DNA from: Diaminobutyricimonas sp. LJ205
GTDB lineage: Bacteria > Actinomycetota > Actinomycetes > Actinomycetales > Microbacteriaceae
Direction: 5' to 3'
Assembly: GCF_009755725.1 (NCBI RefSeq)
Contig: NZ_CP046619.1
Location: 2,914,001 to 2,978,000, forward strand
Length of the DNA: 64,000 nucleotides
Every line of letters starts with the position of its first letter. The stretch's first letter is position 1. The translations under genes and the position numbers were made by a program. Positions 42,557-51,196 of the stretch are shown one piece after another. The notes under the pieces were generated by a model. The model was not told the DNA's origin. It searched no databases and worked only from the letters and a program-made list of their open reading frames with translations.

Positions 42557-43617
42557 GCGACAACCTCCAGTTCGGGTTCGGTGAGGATCAGCGGGACGGC
42601 GGCTCCGGCCGCGCGGAGGCTGACGGCTGCGGCGTCCAGTACGGAGAGCACCCGCAGACCGGAGCCTCCGTCGGTGAGTGGCGCCCGGCCGTCGCGGATG
42701 GCGCCGGCGAATTCGGCTGCCATCAGCGAGAGTGCCTCCCGTTCCGGCAGGGCGGGTGACCAGGTGTCACCGAGCCGGTAGGACACCGTGGAGGCCTTGC
42801 GTTCGACCGTCGCCGCGGATTGACGCTCGATGTCGACGCCGCGGTCGTAGATGCTGAGCCGCTGCTGCGGATTCAGGTCGTCCCAGACCAGGGTGCGCTT
42901 GGTGCCGCCGATGACCATCTTGCGGATCTTGGTCGGACTCAACCAGTTCACGTGGACGTGGGCGATGGCTCCGTCACCGAACGGGATGGTCAGGTAGCCG
43001 ACGCAGGCCTTGCCTGAGTGCAGCGGGTCGGCGCCCTGCGCGGAGACCGAATGTGGCCGGAGCCCGCCGGGGATGATGAAGTCGAGAATCGACAGGTCGT
43101 GCGGGGCGAGGTCCCAGAACACGTCGACGTCGGGTTGGATGAGGCCCAGGTTGATGCGCACCGAGTCGATGAAGAGGATGTCGCCGAGGACACCCTCTGC
43201 CACCAACTCGCGGATCTTCTGCACGGCAGGCGTGTAGCAGTACGTGTGGTCAGCCATCAGGACGAGCCCCCGCTCGGCTGCCGTCCGCACCATCATGCCG
43301 CCCAGCGCGCGATCATCGGCGAGCGGCTTCTCCACCACCACGTGCTTGCCGGCTTCCAGTGCTGCGGTCACGAGCGCGTGGTGGGTACGTGCGGGCGTCG
43401 CTATTGCAACAGCGTCAATGGCGTCATCCGCCAACGCTTCCTCGATGTCGGTGAGCACCGACGCCCCGCCGACCTGTTCGGCAACGCGCTGGGCGCGGTC
43501 GGCATCCTTGTCGCAGATCGCTGCCAGCGTCCAATCAGGGCTGCTGCGGAAGTTGCGGGCGAGATTCGGACCCCAGTAGCCGGCCCCGATGATCGCAATG
43601 CGAAGAGAGGTTGTCAT
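42553..43617 (-). CDS. Gfo/Idh/MocA oxidoreductase (WbpB/WlbA-like)
   Basis: The 354-residue protein binds NAD at the N-terminus (RIAIIGAGYWGPNLARNF) and has the family VVVEKPLADD motif (Lys of EKP) near residue 95. The central VFWDLAPHDLSILDFI includes the conserved H. This is the pattern of WlbA/WbpB enzymes, which oxidise C3 of UDP-GlcNAc uronic acid. It is the first gene of a seven-gene minus-strand operon. Together with the WbpE-like and WbpD-like genes in the window it fits synthesis of a 3-acetamido uronic acid. Confidence 0.83.
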   Translation of the reverse strand: MTTSLRIAIIGAGYWGPNLARNFRSSPDWTLAAICDKDADRAQRVAEQVGGASVLTDIEEALADDAIDAVAIATPARTHHALVTAALEAGKHVVVEKPLADDRALGGMMVRTAAERGLVLMADHTYCYTPAVQKIRELVAEGVLGDILFIDSVRINLGLIQPDVDVFWDLAPHDLSILDFIIPGGLRPHSVSAQGADPLHSGKACVGYLTIPFGDGAIAHVHVNWLSPTKIRKMVIGGTKRTLVWDDLNPQQRLSIYDRGVDIERQSAATVERKASTVSYRLGDTWSPALPEREALSLMAAEFAGAIRDGRAPLTDGGSGLRVLSVLDAAAVSLRAAGAAVPLILTEPELEVVA

Positions 43618-43645
43618 AGTTTTCCCCCGGAGTGGTTCTCAGGTG

Positions 43646-46600
43646 TCACGGATCGATGGCGAAGAGCACATCAACCCAGAAGTTGTGTGCGGTGAGGTCG
43701 GTTGGGTAGTCGGTGCCATAGACGTACGTTCCGCCGGTGGCTGGTGTGGACAACGGTCCACTGACCCGTGGGTCCTGCAGTCCGTTCAGGTCCACGGCGT
43801 ACCTGCCGGTTGAGCTGTGGACCGTCACGCGGTATTCCCGGCCAACCTCGAGACGGACCGATTCCGGCAGCATCGCGAGCTGCCAGCCACTAGGGCTCTC
43901 ATCGGTGAAGGCCACTTGAGCCACCCGGGTGCCGTCGGTGCTCCACAGAGATCCGGTGTGCACGCCGGTGTTGGCTGCGCCCTTGTAGAAACGGATGCCG
44001 AGGACCTCACCGGCGGCACTGGCCGTAAACCGGGTGCCGAATTGCACGGCTCTGGGGTCGTCCCACGCTGGGTGCTGAGGGATGGCGTCGGTGCCGAACA
44101 ACGAGACGACATCAACGGTGGGCGGAGCAATCGCGGTCGTGAACGACCAGGTGCCGCCGCTCAGAACGGTTTGGCCGACTGTGATCGTTGCCGTGTATCG
44201 GGTGGCCCACGCCAACGGGTCCGTCGGTGTGAATGTCAGCGTGCTGGTCGTCTCATCCCATGTGGTTGCGCCGACAACGGCACCGGCCGACCCGGTCAGG
44301 GTAAAGGTCGGCTGCTCCGAGACGTTGCTGACCTGCGCGCTCACGCTGGTGGTCGGGGCAATATCCGAAGCGCCGTCGGCTGGGCTACCACCGGTCACAA
44401 TCGGCACAGGCGTAGGTTCGGGTTCCGGCTCGGGGTCCGGTGGCGGCGGGGGTGGCACCACGGCGTCCGGCTGGAACAGCACGTCAACGAAGTAGTTGGT
44501 CGCATTCCAGCTCTCGGTCGGGTACCCGCCGGTCCCGTAGAGAAAGCGCCCATTCGCGGCAGTCTCCGCGCTGAGCGGCCCGTTGGTTCTCGCGGTTGAG
44601 AAGTAGTCGGGGGTCGCCGAGTAGGTGCCTTGCGGAGCGTAATAGGAGACGATGTAGCGCTCGCCGGGGGTCAACGCTAGCGGTGTCGCCAGGGCAGCGG
44701 TCTGCCAGCCGGCGTTCGTCTCTCCCGTGAAGGTGACCCGGGCGAGCGGCGATCCCGCGGCGGACCAGATCGTGCCGACATGCGTTCCTCCGTTGCCCAG
44801 CCCCTTGTAGAAGCGGATCGCGGTCACCGTTCCCGGCTGGTTCGTGGTGAAGGCCATGCCGAGTTCGATGGATGACGAGTCCGAAGCCGACGCGAACCGT
44901 GGCAGGGTTCCATCCAGCAACGAGTAGACGCCGGTTGGCAGGGGTGCGGCGACGGTCGTGAAGCTCCAGCCGCCGCCGGTCGGCATGCGGCCATCGATCA
45001 GCACTGTCGCGGTGAAATCGGTCCCGTAAGGAAGTGGTGCCGCCGGGGTGAAGGTCACGGTCCGGGTCGTCGGGTCGTAGCTGCTCGATCCATCGACCGC
45101 TGCAGTGCCGGCCTGCAGCCGAATCGTCGGCTCGGCGGGAGGTTCGGCGCCCAGCGTCGCGCTCACCGCGGTGGTGGGCTGCACCGGCGCTTGACCCGGC
45201 GTGGGACTACTCGCCGTCACCGACGGCAAGGCAGCAGGCGGCACGTAGCTCGTCGAGAACACCACGTCCACGAAGTAGTTGGAAGCATTCCAGGATGCCT
45301 CCGGCATCACTCCGCCGCCGCCATACCGGTACCGGCCGTTGGCGACGGTGTCCGCTGTGAGGGGACCGTTGGTGTGCTGCGTCGTGAAGTATCCGCCGCT
45401 GTAGGAGTAGTAGCCGTTCGGCGCGTGGTAGGAAACGACGTACCTGACTCCGGGATTGAGCATGACCGGCGTCGCGAGTGCCGCGGTCTGCCAACCCTGA
45501 GCGGTCTCACCCGTGAACGTGACTTGAGCCATCCGCTCTCCGGTCGACGACCAGAGCGACCCGACGTGGGTTCCGGTGTTGCCTGGCCCTTTGTAGAAGC
45601 GGATCGCCGTGACCGCTCCTGGCTCGGCCACCGAGAAAGCCGTGCCCAGTTCGACCGGCGCGCTTTCGGGCACTGTCACTGTGGCGGGTAGCTCACCAGC
45701 GAACAGCGAGTAGTCCCCGAGCTGCGGCACGTAATCGGTGGTGAGGAAAGACCATTGTCCGCCGACGATCGTGGCGGCACCGACTTGCACCCGTGCCTGG
45801 TAAACCGTGCCTGGCTCGAGCGGGCTGCCCGGCGCAAAACTGATTGTCTTGGACGTGGCGTCCCAGGTCGCCGTCCCCGAAACCGGACCGTCGGTGTTCG
45901 ACACCGTGATGGTCGGTTCGGCTCCCTGCGGCGCGCCCGAGAGCACCGCGCTGATCTGCGAGGCCAGGGGCACATCGGTGGCGCCCGACACCGGCGTGGT
46001 CGACGTCGTCATGATTGCCGACGGGTCATCAGGGTCGGTGACGAAGATCACATCGACGAAGTAGTTGGTTGTTGAACTCGATGCGGGGAACCCGGTGCCG
46101 TACGTGTAGGCACCACCCGAAGCGGGAACCCTGAGCGGCCCGCTGGTGTAGGGGCTCGCGAAGGCACTCAAGGTTGCCGAGTAGCTGCCGGCGGTGGCCC
46201 GGTAAGACGCGACATAGGTCGACCCGGCTCGAACATCGACGGGCGTACTGAAGTAGACCGTCTGCCAGCCGCTGGTCGTCTCACCGGTGAAGGTCGCTGA
46301 GGCGAGCTGCCGCCCATCGGCTGCCCACAGAGTGCCGACGTGTGTGCCGACATTGCCCGCACTCTTGTAATACTTCAGCCCCATGATCGAACCGCTGGTC
46401 TGCGGGGTGAACTTCACGCCAAGCTCGACCGATGCCCGATCGCCGACCTCGAGGATCCCGGGCACCTCGTTGCCCTGGAACAACGAGCATGGGCAGCTCG
46501 CACTGACGTCGGTGGTCGCCGTGGTGAACGACCAGCCCGCCCCCTCGACGAGCGGCTCTCCTCCAATGCTGGTCGCAGCCAGTTGCACGAAGTAGGTGCT

Positions 46601-49237
46601 TCCCGTGGCCAGCGCGCCGGCCGGCGTGAACGTCACGATTCGCGCATCGGGGTCGTAGCTCGTTGCGCCGCTGACGGCGGAGCCGAGTCCATCTCGCATG
46701 GTCACGGCGACCGAGGACGGGTCAACCTGCGTCGTGAATCGAGCGGTGATGGCCGTCGATGGCACTACTGCGGTCGCGCCGGGGGCGGGCCACTGTTCCA
46801 CGGCGATCAACGGCGTCCGGTCAGAGGTATCGAAGACGACATCCACGAAGTAGTTCGACCCGTCGTACCGATTTGCAGGGAACTGGCCCAGGTTGCCGTA
46901 TACACCGGCTGTCGCGCCTTGATATCCGGGTGCGATGGTGATGGGTGACGATGATCGGGCGGCGTACGGCCAGTAGCGCGGGCTCACGGAATAGTGGCCC
47001 GCGGGTGCGCTGTACGACACGGTGTAGACCTGTCCCGCCAAAACGGGCACCGCTTCGGTGAAGTAGGCGGTCTGCCAGCCGGCTGCCGACTCCGAAGTGA
47101 ACGCGACGGACCCGAGAGCGCTACCCGCGGCGTCCCACAGGGTTCCGACGTGGTTGCCGGTGTTGAGCTCGCTCTTGTAGAAACGCACGCCTGCGACGTA
47201 ACCGTCGGCCTCTGGCGAGAACTGCAGTCCGAGCTCAACTGCGGAGCGATCGCCCGAGTCGACCGTTGCGGGAACTTCCGTTCCGAGCGCGCTCGCCGGA
47301 CCCGTCACCGTAAGGCTCACGCTGGTGGGCGTCGACGGATAGTTGGCACTGTCATCGATCGCGCGCGCCATCAGCGCGGCGGCTCCCAAGCCGGATTGAA
47401 CGTACGTATAGCTCCAGTTCGTCGTGCCCTCGGCCAGCCGCCAGGTCGCACCACCATCGGTGGACACTTCGACGCCCGCCACCCGTCCGCCGGCATCATT
47501 CGCCGTGCCGGTAACGGTGACTTGCGCACCGTTGGCGATCGATGCGCCATTGACGGGTGAAACCACACTTGCCGTCGGCGCGGCACTGTCCGTGCTCGCA
47601 GAAGCCTGGACAAGCCCGGCCATCAGCGTGGCCGGCTGCGCACCCATGTCGGCGAGGACATTGACCTGCGCTTGCTGCATTCGCGGATCCGGGGGTGCGC
47701 CATCGCCATCATGAAAGTCGTCGAGACCCCACGACCACTGCACGCTGGCCGACGAAAAGACAAGGGCCCCGCTGGCAGCCCGATACAGGGTCAGGTTATG
47801 AGTCGTGGACCCCGGCTCCACGGTGTTTCCATAATCCAGCAGGTACTGCGGAGTGGGACCGGTTGTGGTGGACAGGTGGATGAGACCCTGCGGTCGGAAG
47901 CCGTTGTCGATGTCCTCATTGGACTCGTACCCCACCGTGTGGGGAGCCAACTCGGCTGACGTCCCGGCAGCCATCGAGGCCAGGCTGGTGTTTCGCCAGA
48001 GGCGCAGCTTGCCTTCCTGAGCGCTGACGGTGACCGGAAGGTCATCGTGGTTGACCATGTACATCGTGCCGGTGAGGGCATTCTCTGGCGTCCCTGCCCC
48101 CGAACTCTGGGGAGCGAACCGGGGGTCACGCCAGGTTCCCGTCCACTCAGTCGAGGGGTCGATCTTCGAGTTCGACCAGGTCTCTTTGTACGACACAAGC
48201 GTCCGATAGGCCGCGCGATCCGAGGACGCCGCAGGCTCATAACGTGTGCGCCAGTACCCTTCATTGCCTGTCAGGAACTGCAGATTCACGCCCGCGTCCC
48301 GAGCGGCCTCGATGTTCCGTCGCTGTGCACCGGACCAGTACTCGTCGTGACCGACAGACAGGAAGACGTCGTGGTTCAGCAGGTGGCCGCCGAACCGATC
48401 CGTGTCCACCCCACTTGCGTAACTGACGTCATAGCCGTTGCGTTCGAGGAAGCGGACCAGGGCGTACTCGCTGGAGAAATAGAAGTCCCGCTGGGTGTCG
48501 CCATTTCGGGTGGCGAACGGCCGGTTGTAGCTGATCTTGTACGCGCGCCCGTTGGCGGCCCCTTGGTAGAAGTCAGAGCCGCCGTAGCTGTTATAGGCAT
48601 GCCAGGTCGGATCGGATGTCTGGAACAAGATGTCTGAAGTGCTGCTGTCATCGCGAACGATGAAGGTGATGTGGCTCTCGTCACCGTTGTCGGTCCGAAG
48701 CAGATGAGCGATGTAGACGCCGGAGACGGCGTTGCTCGGGACGCTCCACGAGGCAGACACCCCCCAGGTGCCGCAGTCGTAGAGTTCGGTCGCCTGGTCG
48801 CTGATGCATTCCGGTTGCATCTGCGGTAGCGCTGCTGACGGCTCAACCGATGTGATGTAGCGCGCACCCAGGCCCTGATACCAACCGGTGCGGTAGATGT
48901 CGATCGTGTAGTCAGCGGCATCCGTATCGATCTTGAAATCGACGCGACTGCCGATGTTCACGCTGATGTCAGTCGCGAAGCCTTGGATGCTGGGGTCACC
49001 TGCGCCTCGGATATCCCAGATTGCCGGGTCCGTGCCGGGTTGGCTGTTCTCGCAGGAGATCTTGTTTCCGCCCGCCCCGCACGGCTCAGCTGCCGAAGCG
49101 ATCGAAGCGGGGCCAAGCACCGTCAGCGAGGTGAGCACGAGCGCGCTCGTCGCGAGCAGGCTCGCGAAACCGGCAACACGGCGACGCAACGGGGCGTCGC
49201 GCGGGTCCACTGACGCTTCAACCATGTGAGCCTGCAT
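43646..49237 (-). CDS. giant secreted protein: DMFase-like domain, Ig-like domains and five DUF4082 modules
   Basis: About 1,863 residues. A signal peptide (about 14-50, ending SIASAAEPC) is followed by an N,N-dimethylformamidase-beta-like domain (about 60-540: HAYNSYGGSDFY, SVGHDEYWSGAQRRNIEAARDAG, FLTGNEGYWRTRY). Then come an Ig-like domain (about 553-645), and five DUF4082 modules alternating with four Ig/Big_5-like modules to the C-terminus. A Pro/Glu linker lies at about 1593-1610. There is no LPXTG motif or terminal helix, so it is probably released or loosely held. The start ATG is uncertain; one four codons downstream (49225) is possible. Confidence 0.85.
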   Translation of the reverse strand: MQAHMVEASVDPRDAPLRRRVAGFASLLATSALVLTSLTVLGPASIASAAEPCGAGGNKISCENSQPGTDPAIWDIRGAGDPSIQGFATDISVNIGSRVDFKIDTDAADYTIDIYRTGWYQGLGARYITSVEPSAALPQMQPECISDQATELYDCGTWGVSASWSVPSNAVSGVYIAHLLRTDNGDESHITFIVRDDSSTSDILFQTSDPTWHAYNSYGGSDFYQGAANGRAYKISYNRPFATRNGDTQRDFYFSSEYALVRFLERNGYDVSYASGVDTDRFGGHLLNHDVFLSVGHDEYWSGAQRRNIEAARDAGVNLQFLTGNEGYWRTRYEPAASSDRAAYRTLVSYKETWSNSKIDPSTEWTGTWRDPRFAPQSSGAGTPENALTGTMYMVNHDDLPVTVSAQEGKLRLWRNTSLASMAAGTSAELAPHTVGYESNEDIDNGFRPQGLIHLSTTTGPTPQYLLDYGNTVEPGSTTHNLTLYRAASGALVFSSASVQWSWGLDDFHDGDGAPPDPRMQQAQVNVLADMGAQPATLMAGLVQASASTDSAAPTASVVSPVNGASIANGAQVTVTGTANDAGGRVAGVEVSTDGGATWRLAEGTTNWSYTYVQSGLGAAALMARAIDDSANYPSTPTSVSLTVTGPASALGTEVPATVDSGDRSAVELGLQFSPEADGYVAGVRFYKSELNTGNHVGTLWDAAGSALGSVAFTSESAAGWQTAYFTEAVPVLAGQVYTVSYSAPAGHYSVSPRYWPYAARSSSPITIAPGYQGATAGVYGNLGQFPANRYDGSNYFVDVVFDTSDRTPLIAVEQWPAPGATAVVPSTAITARFTTQVDPSSVAVTMRDGLGSAVSGATSYDPDARIVTFTPAGALATGSTYFVQLAATSIGGEPLVEGAGWSFTTATTDVSASCPCSLFQGNEVPGILEVGDRASVELGVKFTPQTSGSIMGLKYYKSAGNVGTHVGTLWAADGRQLASATFTGETTSGWQTVYFSTPVDVRAGSTYVASYRATAGSYSATLSAFASPYTSGPLRVPASGGAYTYGTGFPASSSTTNYFVDVIFVTDPDDPSAIMTTSTTPVSGATDVPLASQISAVLSGAPQGAEPTITVSNTDGPVSGTATWDATSKTISFAPGSPLEPGTVYQARVQVGAATIVGGQWSFLTTDYVPQLGDYSLFAGELPATVTVPESAPVELGTAFSVAEPGAVTAIRFYKGPGNTGTHVGSLWSSTGERMAQVTFTGETAQGWQTAALATPVMLNPGVRYVVSYHAPNGYYSYSGGYFTTQHTNGPLTADTVANGRYRYGGGGVMPEASWNASNYFVDVVFSTSYVPPAALPSVTASSPTPGQAPVQPTTAVSATLGAEPPAEPTIRLQAGTAAVDGSSSYDPTTRTVTFTPAAPLPYGTDFTATVLIDGRMPTGGGWSFTTVAAPLPTGVYSLLDGTLPRFASASDSSSIELGMAFTTNQPGTVTAIRFYKGLGNGGTHVGTIWSAAGSPLARVTFTGETNAGWQTAALATPLALTPGERYIVSYYAPQGTYSATPDYFSTARTNGPLSAETAANGRFLYGTGGYPTESWNATNYFVDVLFQPDAVVPPPPPPDPEPEPEPTPVPIVTGGSPADGASDIAPTTSVSAQVSNVSEQPTFTLTGSAGAVVGATTWDETTSTLTFTPTDPLAWATRYTATITVGQTVLSGGTWSFTTAIAPPTVDVVSLFGTDAIPQHPAWDDPRAVQFGTRFTASAAGEVLGIRFYKGAANTGVHTGSLWSTDGTRVAQVAFTDESPSGWQLAMLPESVRLEVGREYRVTVHSSTGRYAVDLNGLQDPRVSGPLSTPATGGTYVYGTDYPTDLTAHNFWVDVLFAIDP
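43649..47284 (-). repeat. five DUF4082 repeats within the giant gene
   Basis: The modules lie at about 46823-47284, 46034-46486, 45251-45709, 44471-44926 and 43649-44107. Each repeats the same marks: VELG or IELG, F..E..G....RFYK, GTHVGSLW or GTIW, FTGET...GWQTA, a YVVSY element, and NYFVDVVF at the end. The last copy is most divergent (AVQFGTRF, FWVDVLF). Ig-like modules with the pattern P..GA.DV and a closing W.FTT separate them. Confidence 0.88.
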
Positions 49238-49381
49238 TCGGGTTACAGGAACTACGCGGCAAGAAAAGGGGGTGCTACGCGGGGGTAAGCCGCGTCGTGT
49301 CGGCGTCAGGGAACGCCGGTATCGGGTGTGCAAACACTAAGCCAGCGTGTCTGCGAGGGTCAATAGCTGACTTGTGCTAGC
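49238..49381. other. upstream region of the giant gene
   Basis: No gene fits this 144-base stretch. On the minus strand it carries a good promoter (see separate entry) and an untranslated leader of about 90 bases before the start codon. No ribosome-binding site of standard strength is visible ahead of ATG 49237. Confidence 0.5.
49334..49363 (-). promoter_or_regulatory. putative promoter of the giant DUF4082 gene
   Basis: On the minus strand, TTGACC (49358-49363) and TAGTGT (49334-49339) are separated by 18 bases, matching sigma-70-type -35 and -10 elements. Transcription would begin near 49326, about 90 bases before the start codon. This is one of the better promoter matches in the window. 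Confidence 0.6.
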
Positions 49382-49543
49382 TCACCGCAAGCCGCGGTCT
49401 TCGAGCCATTCCTGGTGATCGCGGAGAGCGCGGCGCACCGCCGCTCGCACCACCGTGTAGAAGATCAGCAAGCCGATGGCGCCGCCAACGATCCAGAACA
49501 GGACGGGGACGACGATCGCCATGAGCTCGCCCAGTTGCGCCAT
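49382..49543 (-). CDS. small single-helix membrane protein
   Basis: A 53-residue open frame starting MAQLGELMAI. Residues about 6-32 form one hydrophobic helix (VVPVLFWIVGGAIGLLIFY), followed by a basic amphipathic tail (RAAVRRALRDHQEWLEDRG). Small helix-plus-charged-tail proteins like this are common in Microbacteriaceae-type genomes. It is not recognised by function. The frame has clean codon use and lies directly downstream of the metallopeptidase gene, in the same orientation. Confidence 0.6.
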   Translation of the reverse strand: MAQLGELMAIVVPVLFWIVGGAIGLLIFYTVVRAAVRRALRDHQEWLEDRGLR

Positions 49544-49576
49544 ACCCGAACGTTAGCGGCCCCGGGCAGCGTCGGG

Positions 49577-50443
49577 CTAGAGCTGGTCAGCGGGCGCGGC
49601 GAACGTGTCGCACGCGCCGGTGCCGTTCTCGAAGCCGGCTCTGAACCACTTCTGCCTGCTCTCGCTGGAGCCGTGCGTCCAGGATTCCGGATTCACCTGA
49701 CCCTGCGTCTGCTCCTGGATGCGGTCGTCACCGATGACGGATGCCGCGTCCAGCGCCTGGGCGACCTGGTCCTGGGTGATCGGCTTCAGGAATGGCTGCC
49801 CGGAGGCATCCTCGGTCGTTGAGGCTTCCCCTGCCCAGGCGCCCGCGAAGCAGTCTGCCTGCAGCTCGAGGCGCACCGCGTCGGATGCGGGCCCGGTGTC
49901 ACCGCGCTGGGCCTGGCCCATGATGCCGGTGATGTTCTGGATGTGGTGTCCCCACTCATGCGCGACGACGTACATCTCGGCGAGCGGCCCGCCTTCGGCT
50001 CCGAACCGGTTCTGCAGGTCGTTGTAGAAGGAGAGGTCGATGTACACGGTCTGGTCGGCGGGGCAGTAAAACGGGCCGACCGCGCTGGTGGCATTGCCGC
50101 AGCCCGTCGTCGTTGCTTGGTCGAAGAGCGCGAACGGGGGCTCCGTGTACTCCGCGCCAAGCTCGTTCGCCCAGAAGGCGTCGAGCGAGAGCGCTGCGCC
50201 CTCCATCCGGCACTCAGTCCGCGCGTTCGCGTCAGCCCCGGTGTCGCAGTCCTCGATCGCGGTCCCGGTGGGCTGCCCGCCGGAACCGCCGCCGAGGATG
50301 CCGGTCAGATCCACGCCGAGCAGTTGCGAGAGCAGCACTAGGGCCACCACGCCGATCCCGCCGCCGCCGACCGCCAACCCAGTGTTTCGCCCCCGGTGGC
50401 TGACCCGATTTCCGCCGAGATTCGCGTTGTCATCGAACGTCAT
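49577..50443 (-). CDS. neutral zinc metallopeptidase (YpfJ family)
   Basis: A 288-residue membrane-anchored protein. It has one helix at about 23-43 (GLAVGGGGIGVVALVLLSQLL), and the zinc motif HEWGHHIQNITG at about residues 165-176, with LELQADCFAGAWA supplying the third ligand region. The rest matches the zinc_peptidase family (YIDLSFYNDLQNRFG, MYVVAHEWGHH). It is three bases downstream of the PPOX gene and thus in one operon. The native substrate is unknown. Confidence 0.93.
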   Translation of the reverse strand: MTFDDNANLGGNRVSHRGRNTGLAVGGGGIGVVALVLLSQLLGVDLTGILGGGSGGQPTGTAIEDCDTGADANARTECRMEGAALSLDAFWANELGAEYTEPPFALFDQATTTGCGNATSAVGPFYCPADQTVYIDLSFYNDLQNRFGAEGGPLAEMYVVAHEWGHHIQNITGIMGQAQRGDTGPASDAVRLELQADCFAGAWAGEASTTEDASGQPFLKPITQDQVAQALDAASVIGDDRIQEQTQGQVNPESWTHGSSESRQKWFRAGFENGTGACDTFAAPADQL

Positions 50444-50446
50444 GGG

Positions 50447-51130
50447 TCAGACGGTACTCCCGGCGAGCACCCCTTCCACCTTCGCGGCAGCCTGCCGAAC
50501 TGAGGCAGGCACGGTCACCGTCGCCGGAGTCAGTCCGGAGCTTTCCGGCTCGCCGGCGACCCGCAGGATAGGCAGCACGCCGGCCCAGACAGAGCGGTCT
50601 TCGCCGTCGTCGGCCTCCTCGGATGCGCCCTTCGCCCGCACCTTCATGCTGGCCTCGGTCAACGGGATGCGCAGGACCAGGGTCGCCGCCAGCTCCCGCT
50701 TGGTGATCGGGCGCACCTCCTCGCGGCGGCCGGGCATCAGGTTGTCGACGATCACCTCGAGTGCGGCGCTCTTCTCTGCGTGCTCGAGCTTCTCGGCGCG
50801 GCCGAGTACGACGACACTGCGGTAGTTCATCGAGCTGTCGAAAGTCGACCTGGCAAAGACGAGTCCGTCGAGATGGGTGACGCACACCGCCACCGGACGC
50901 CCGTCGGCGATCTCGCGGAAGATGCCGGAACCGGTGGAGCCGTGGATGAAGAGATCATCGCCCGATCGGCCGTATCCGACCGGCAGCACCACCGGATAGC
51001 CGTCACGGACGACGGCGACGTGGGCGACCAGGCCGGCGTCCAGTGCGGCATAGATCTGCTCCCGGTCGGTCTGCTGGCGTTCGGGGAGGCGGCGGATGCT
51101 GGTGCGGGAAGTGGTCGGGATAGTGCTCAT
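50447..51130 (-). CDS. pyridoxamine 5'-phosphate oxidase family (PPOX/NimA-like) flavoprotein
   Basis: The 227-residue protein has a split-barrel flavin-binding fold: HVAVVRDGYPVVLPVGYGRSGDDLFIHGSTGSG, DGLVFARSTFDSSMNYRSVVVLGRAEKLE and NLMPGRREEVRPITKRELAATLVLRIPL. These belong to the NimA-like group (FMN or F420 reduction) rather than true PdxH. It is divergent from a MocR/PdxR regulator with a 57-base spacer. The PdxR pair hints at a role in B6 metabolism, but the biochemistry is not settled by sequence. Confidence 0.88.
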   Translation of the reverse strand: MSTIPTTSRTSIRRLPERQQTDREQIYAALDAGLVAHVAVVRDGYPVVLPVGYGRSGDDLFIHGSTGSGIFREIADGRPVAVCVTHLDGLVFARSTFDSSMNYRSVVVLGRAEKLEHAEKSAALEVIVDNLMPGRREEVRPITKRELAATLVLRIPLTEASMKVRAKGASEEADDGEDRSVWAGVLPILRVAGEPESSGLTPATVTVPASVRQAAAKVEGVLAGSTV

Positions 51131-51150
51131 CCTCCCAGCGTGCTGATAAG

Positions 51151-51196
51151 ACTGGACTATGACTAGTGCCAGTTCATGCAGCTTTGAATGGTCCAG
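51151..51196. promoter_or_regulatory. MocR operator candidates
   Basis: ACTGG (51151) and CCAGT (51169-51173) form an inverted repeat around 13 bases, and CTGGAC (51152-51157) and GTCCAG (51191-51196) form a second longer-range dyad. They sit in the 57-base spacer between divergent PPOX and MocR genes, and the latter overlaps the first codons of MocR. MocR regulators bind paired half-sites in such places. The assignment is inference. Confidence 0.4.
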
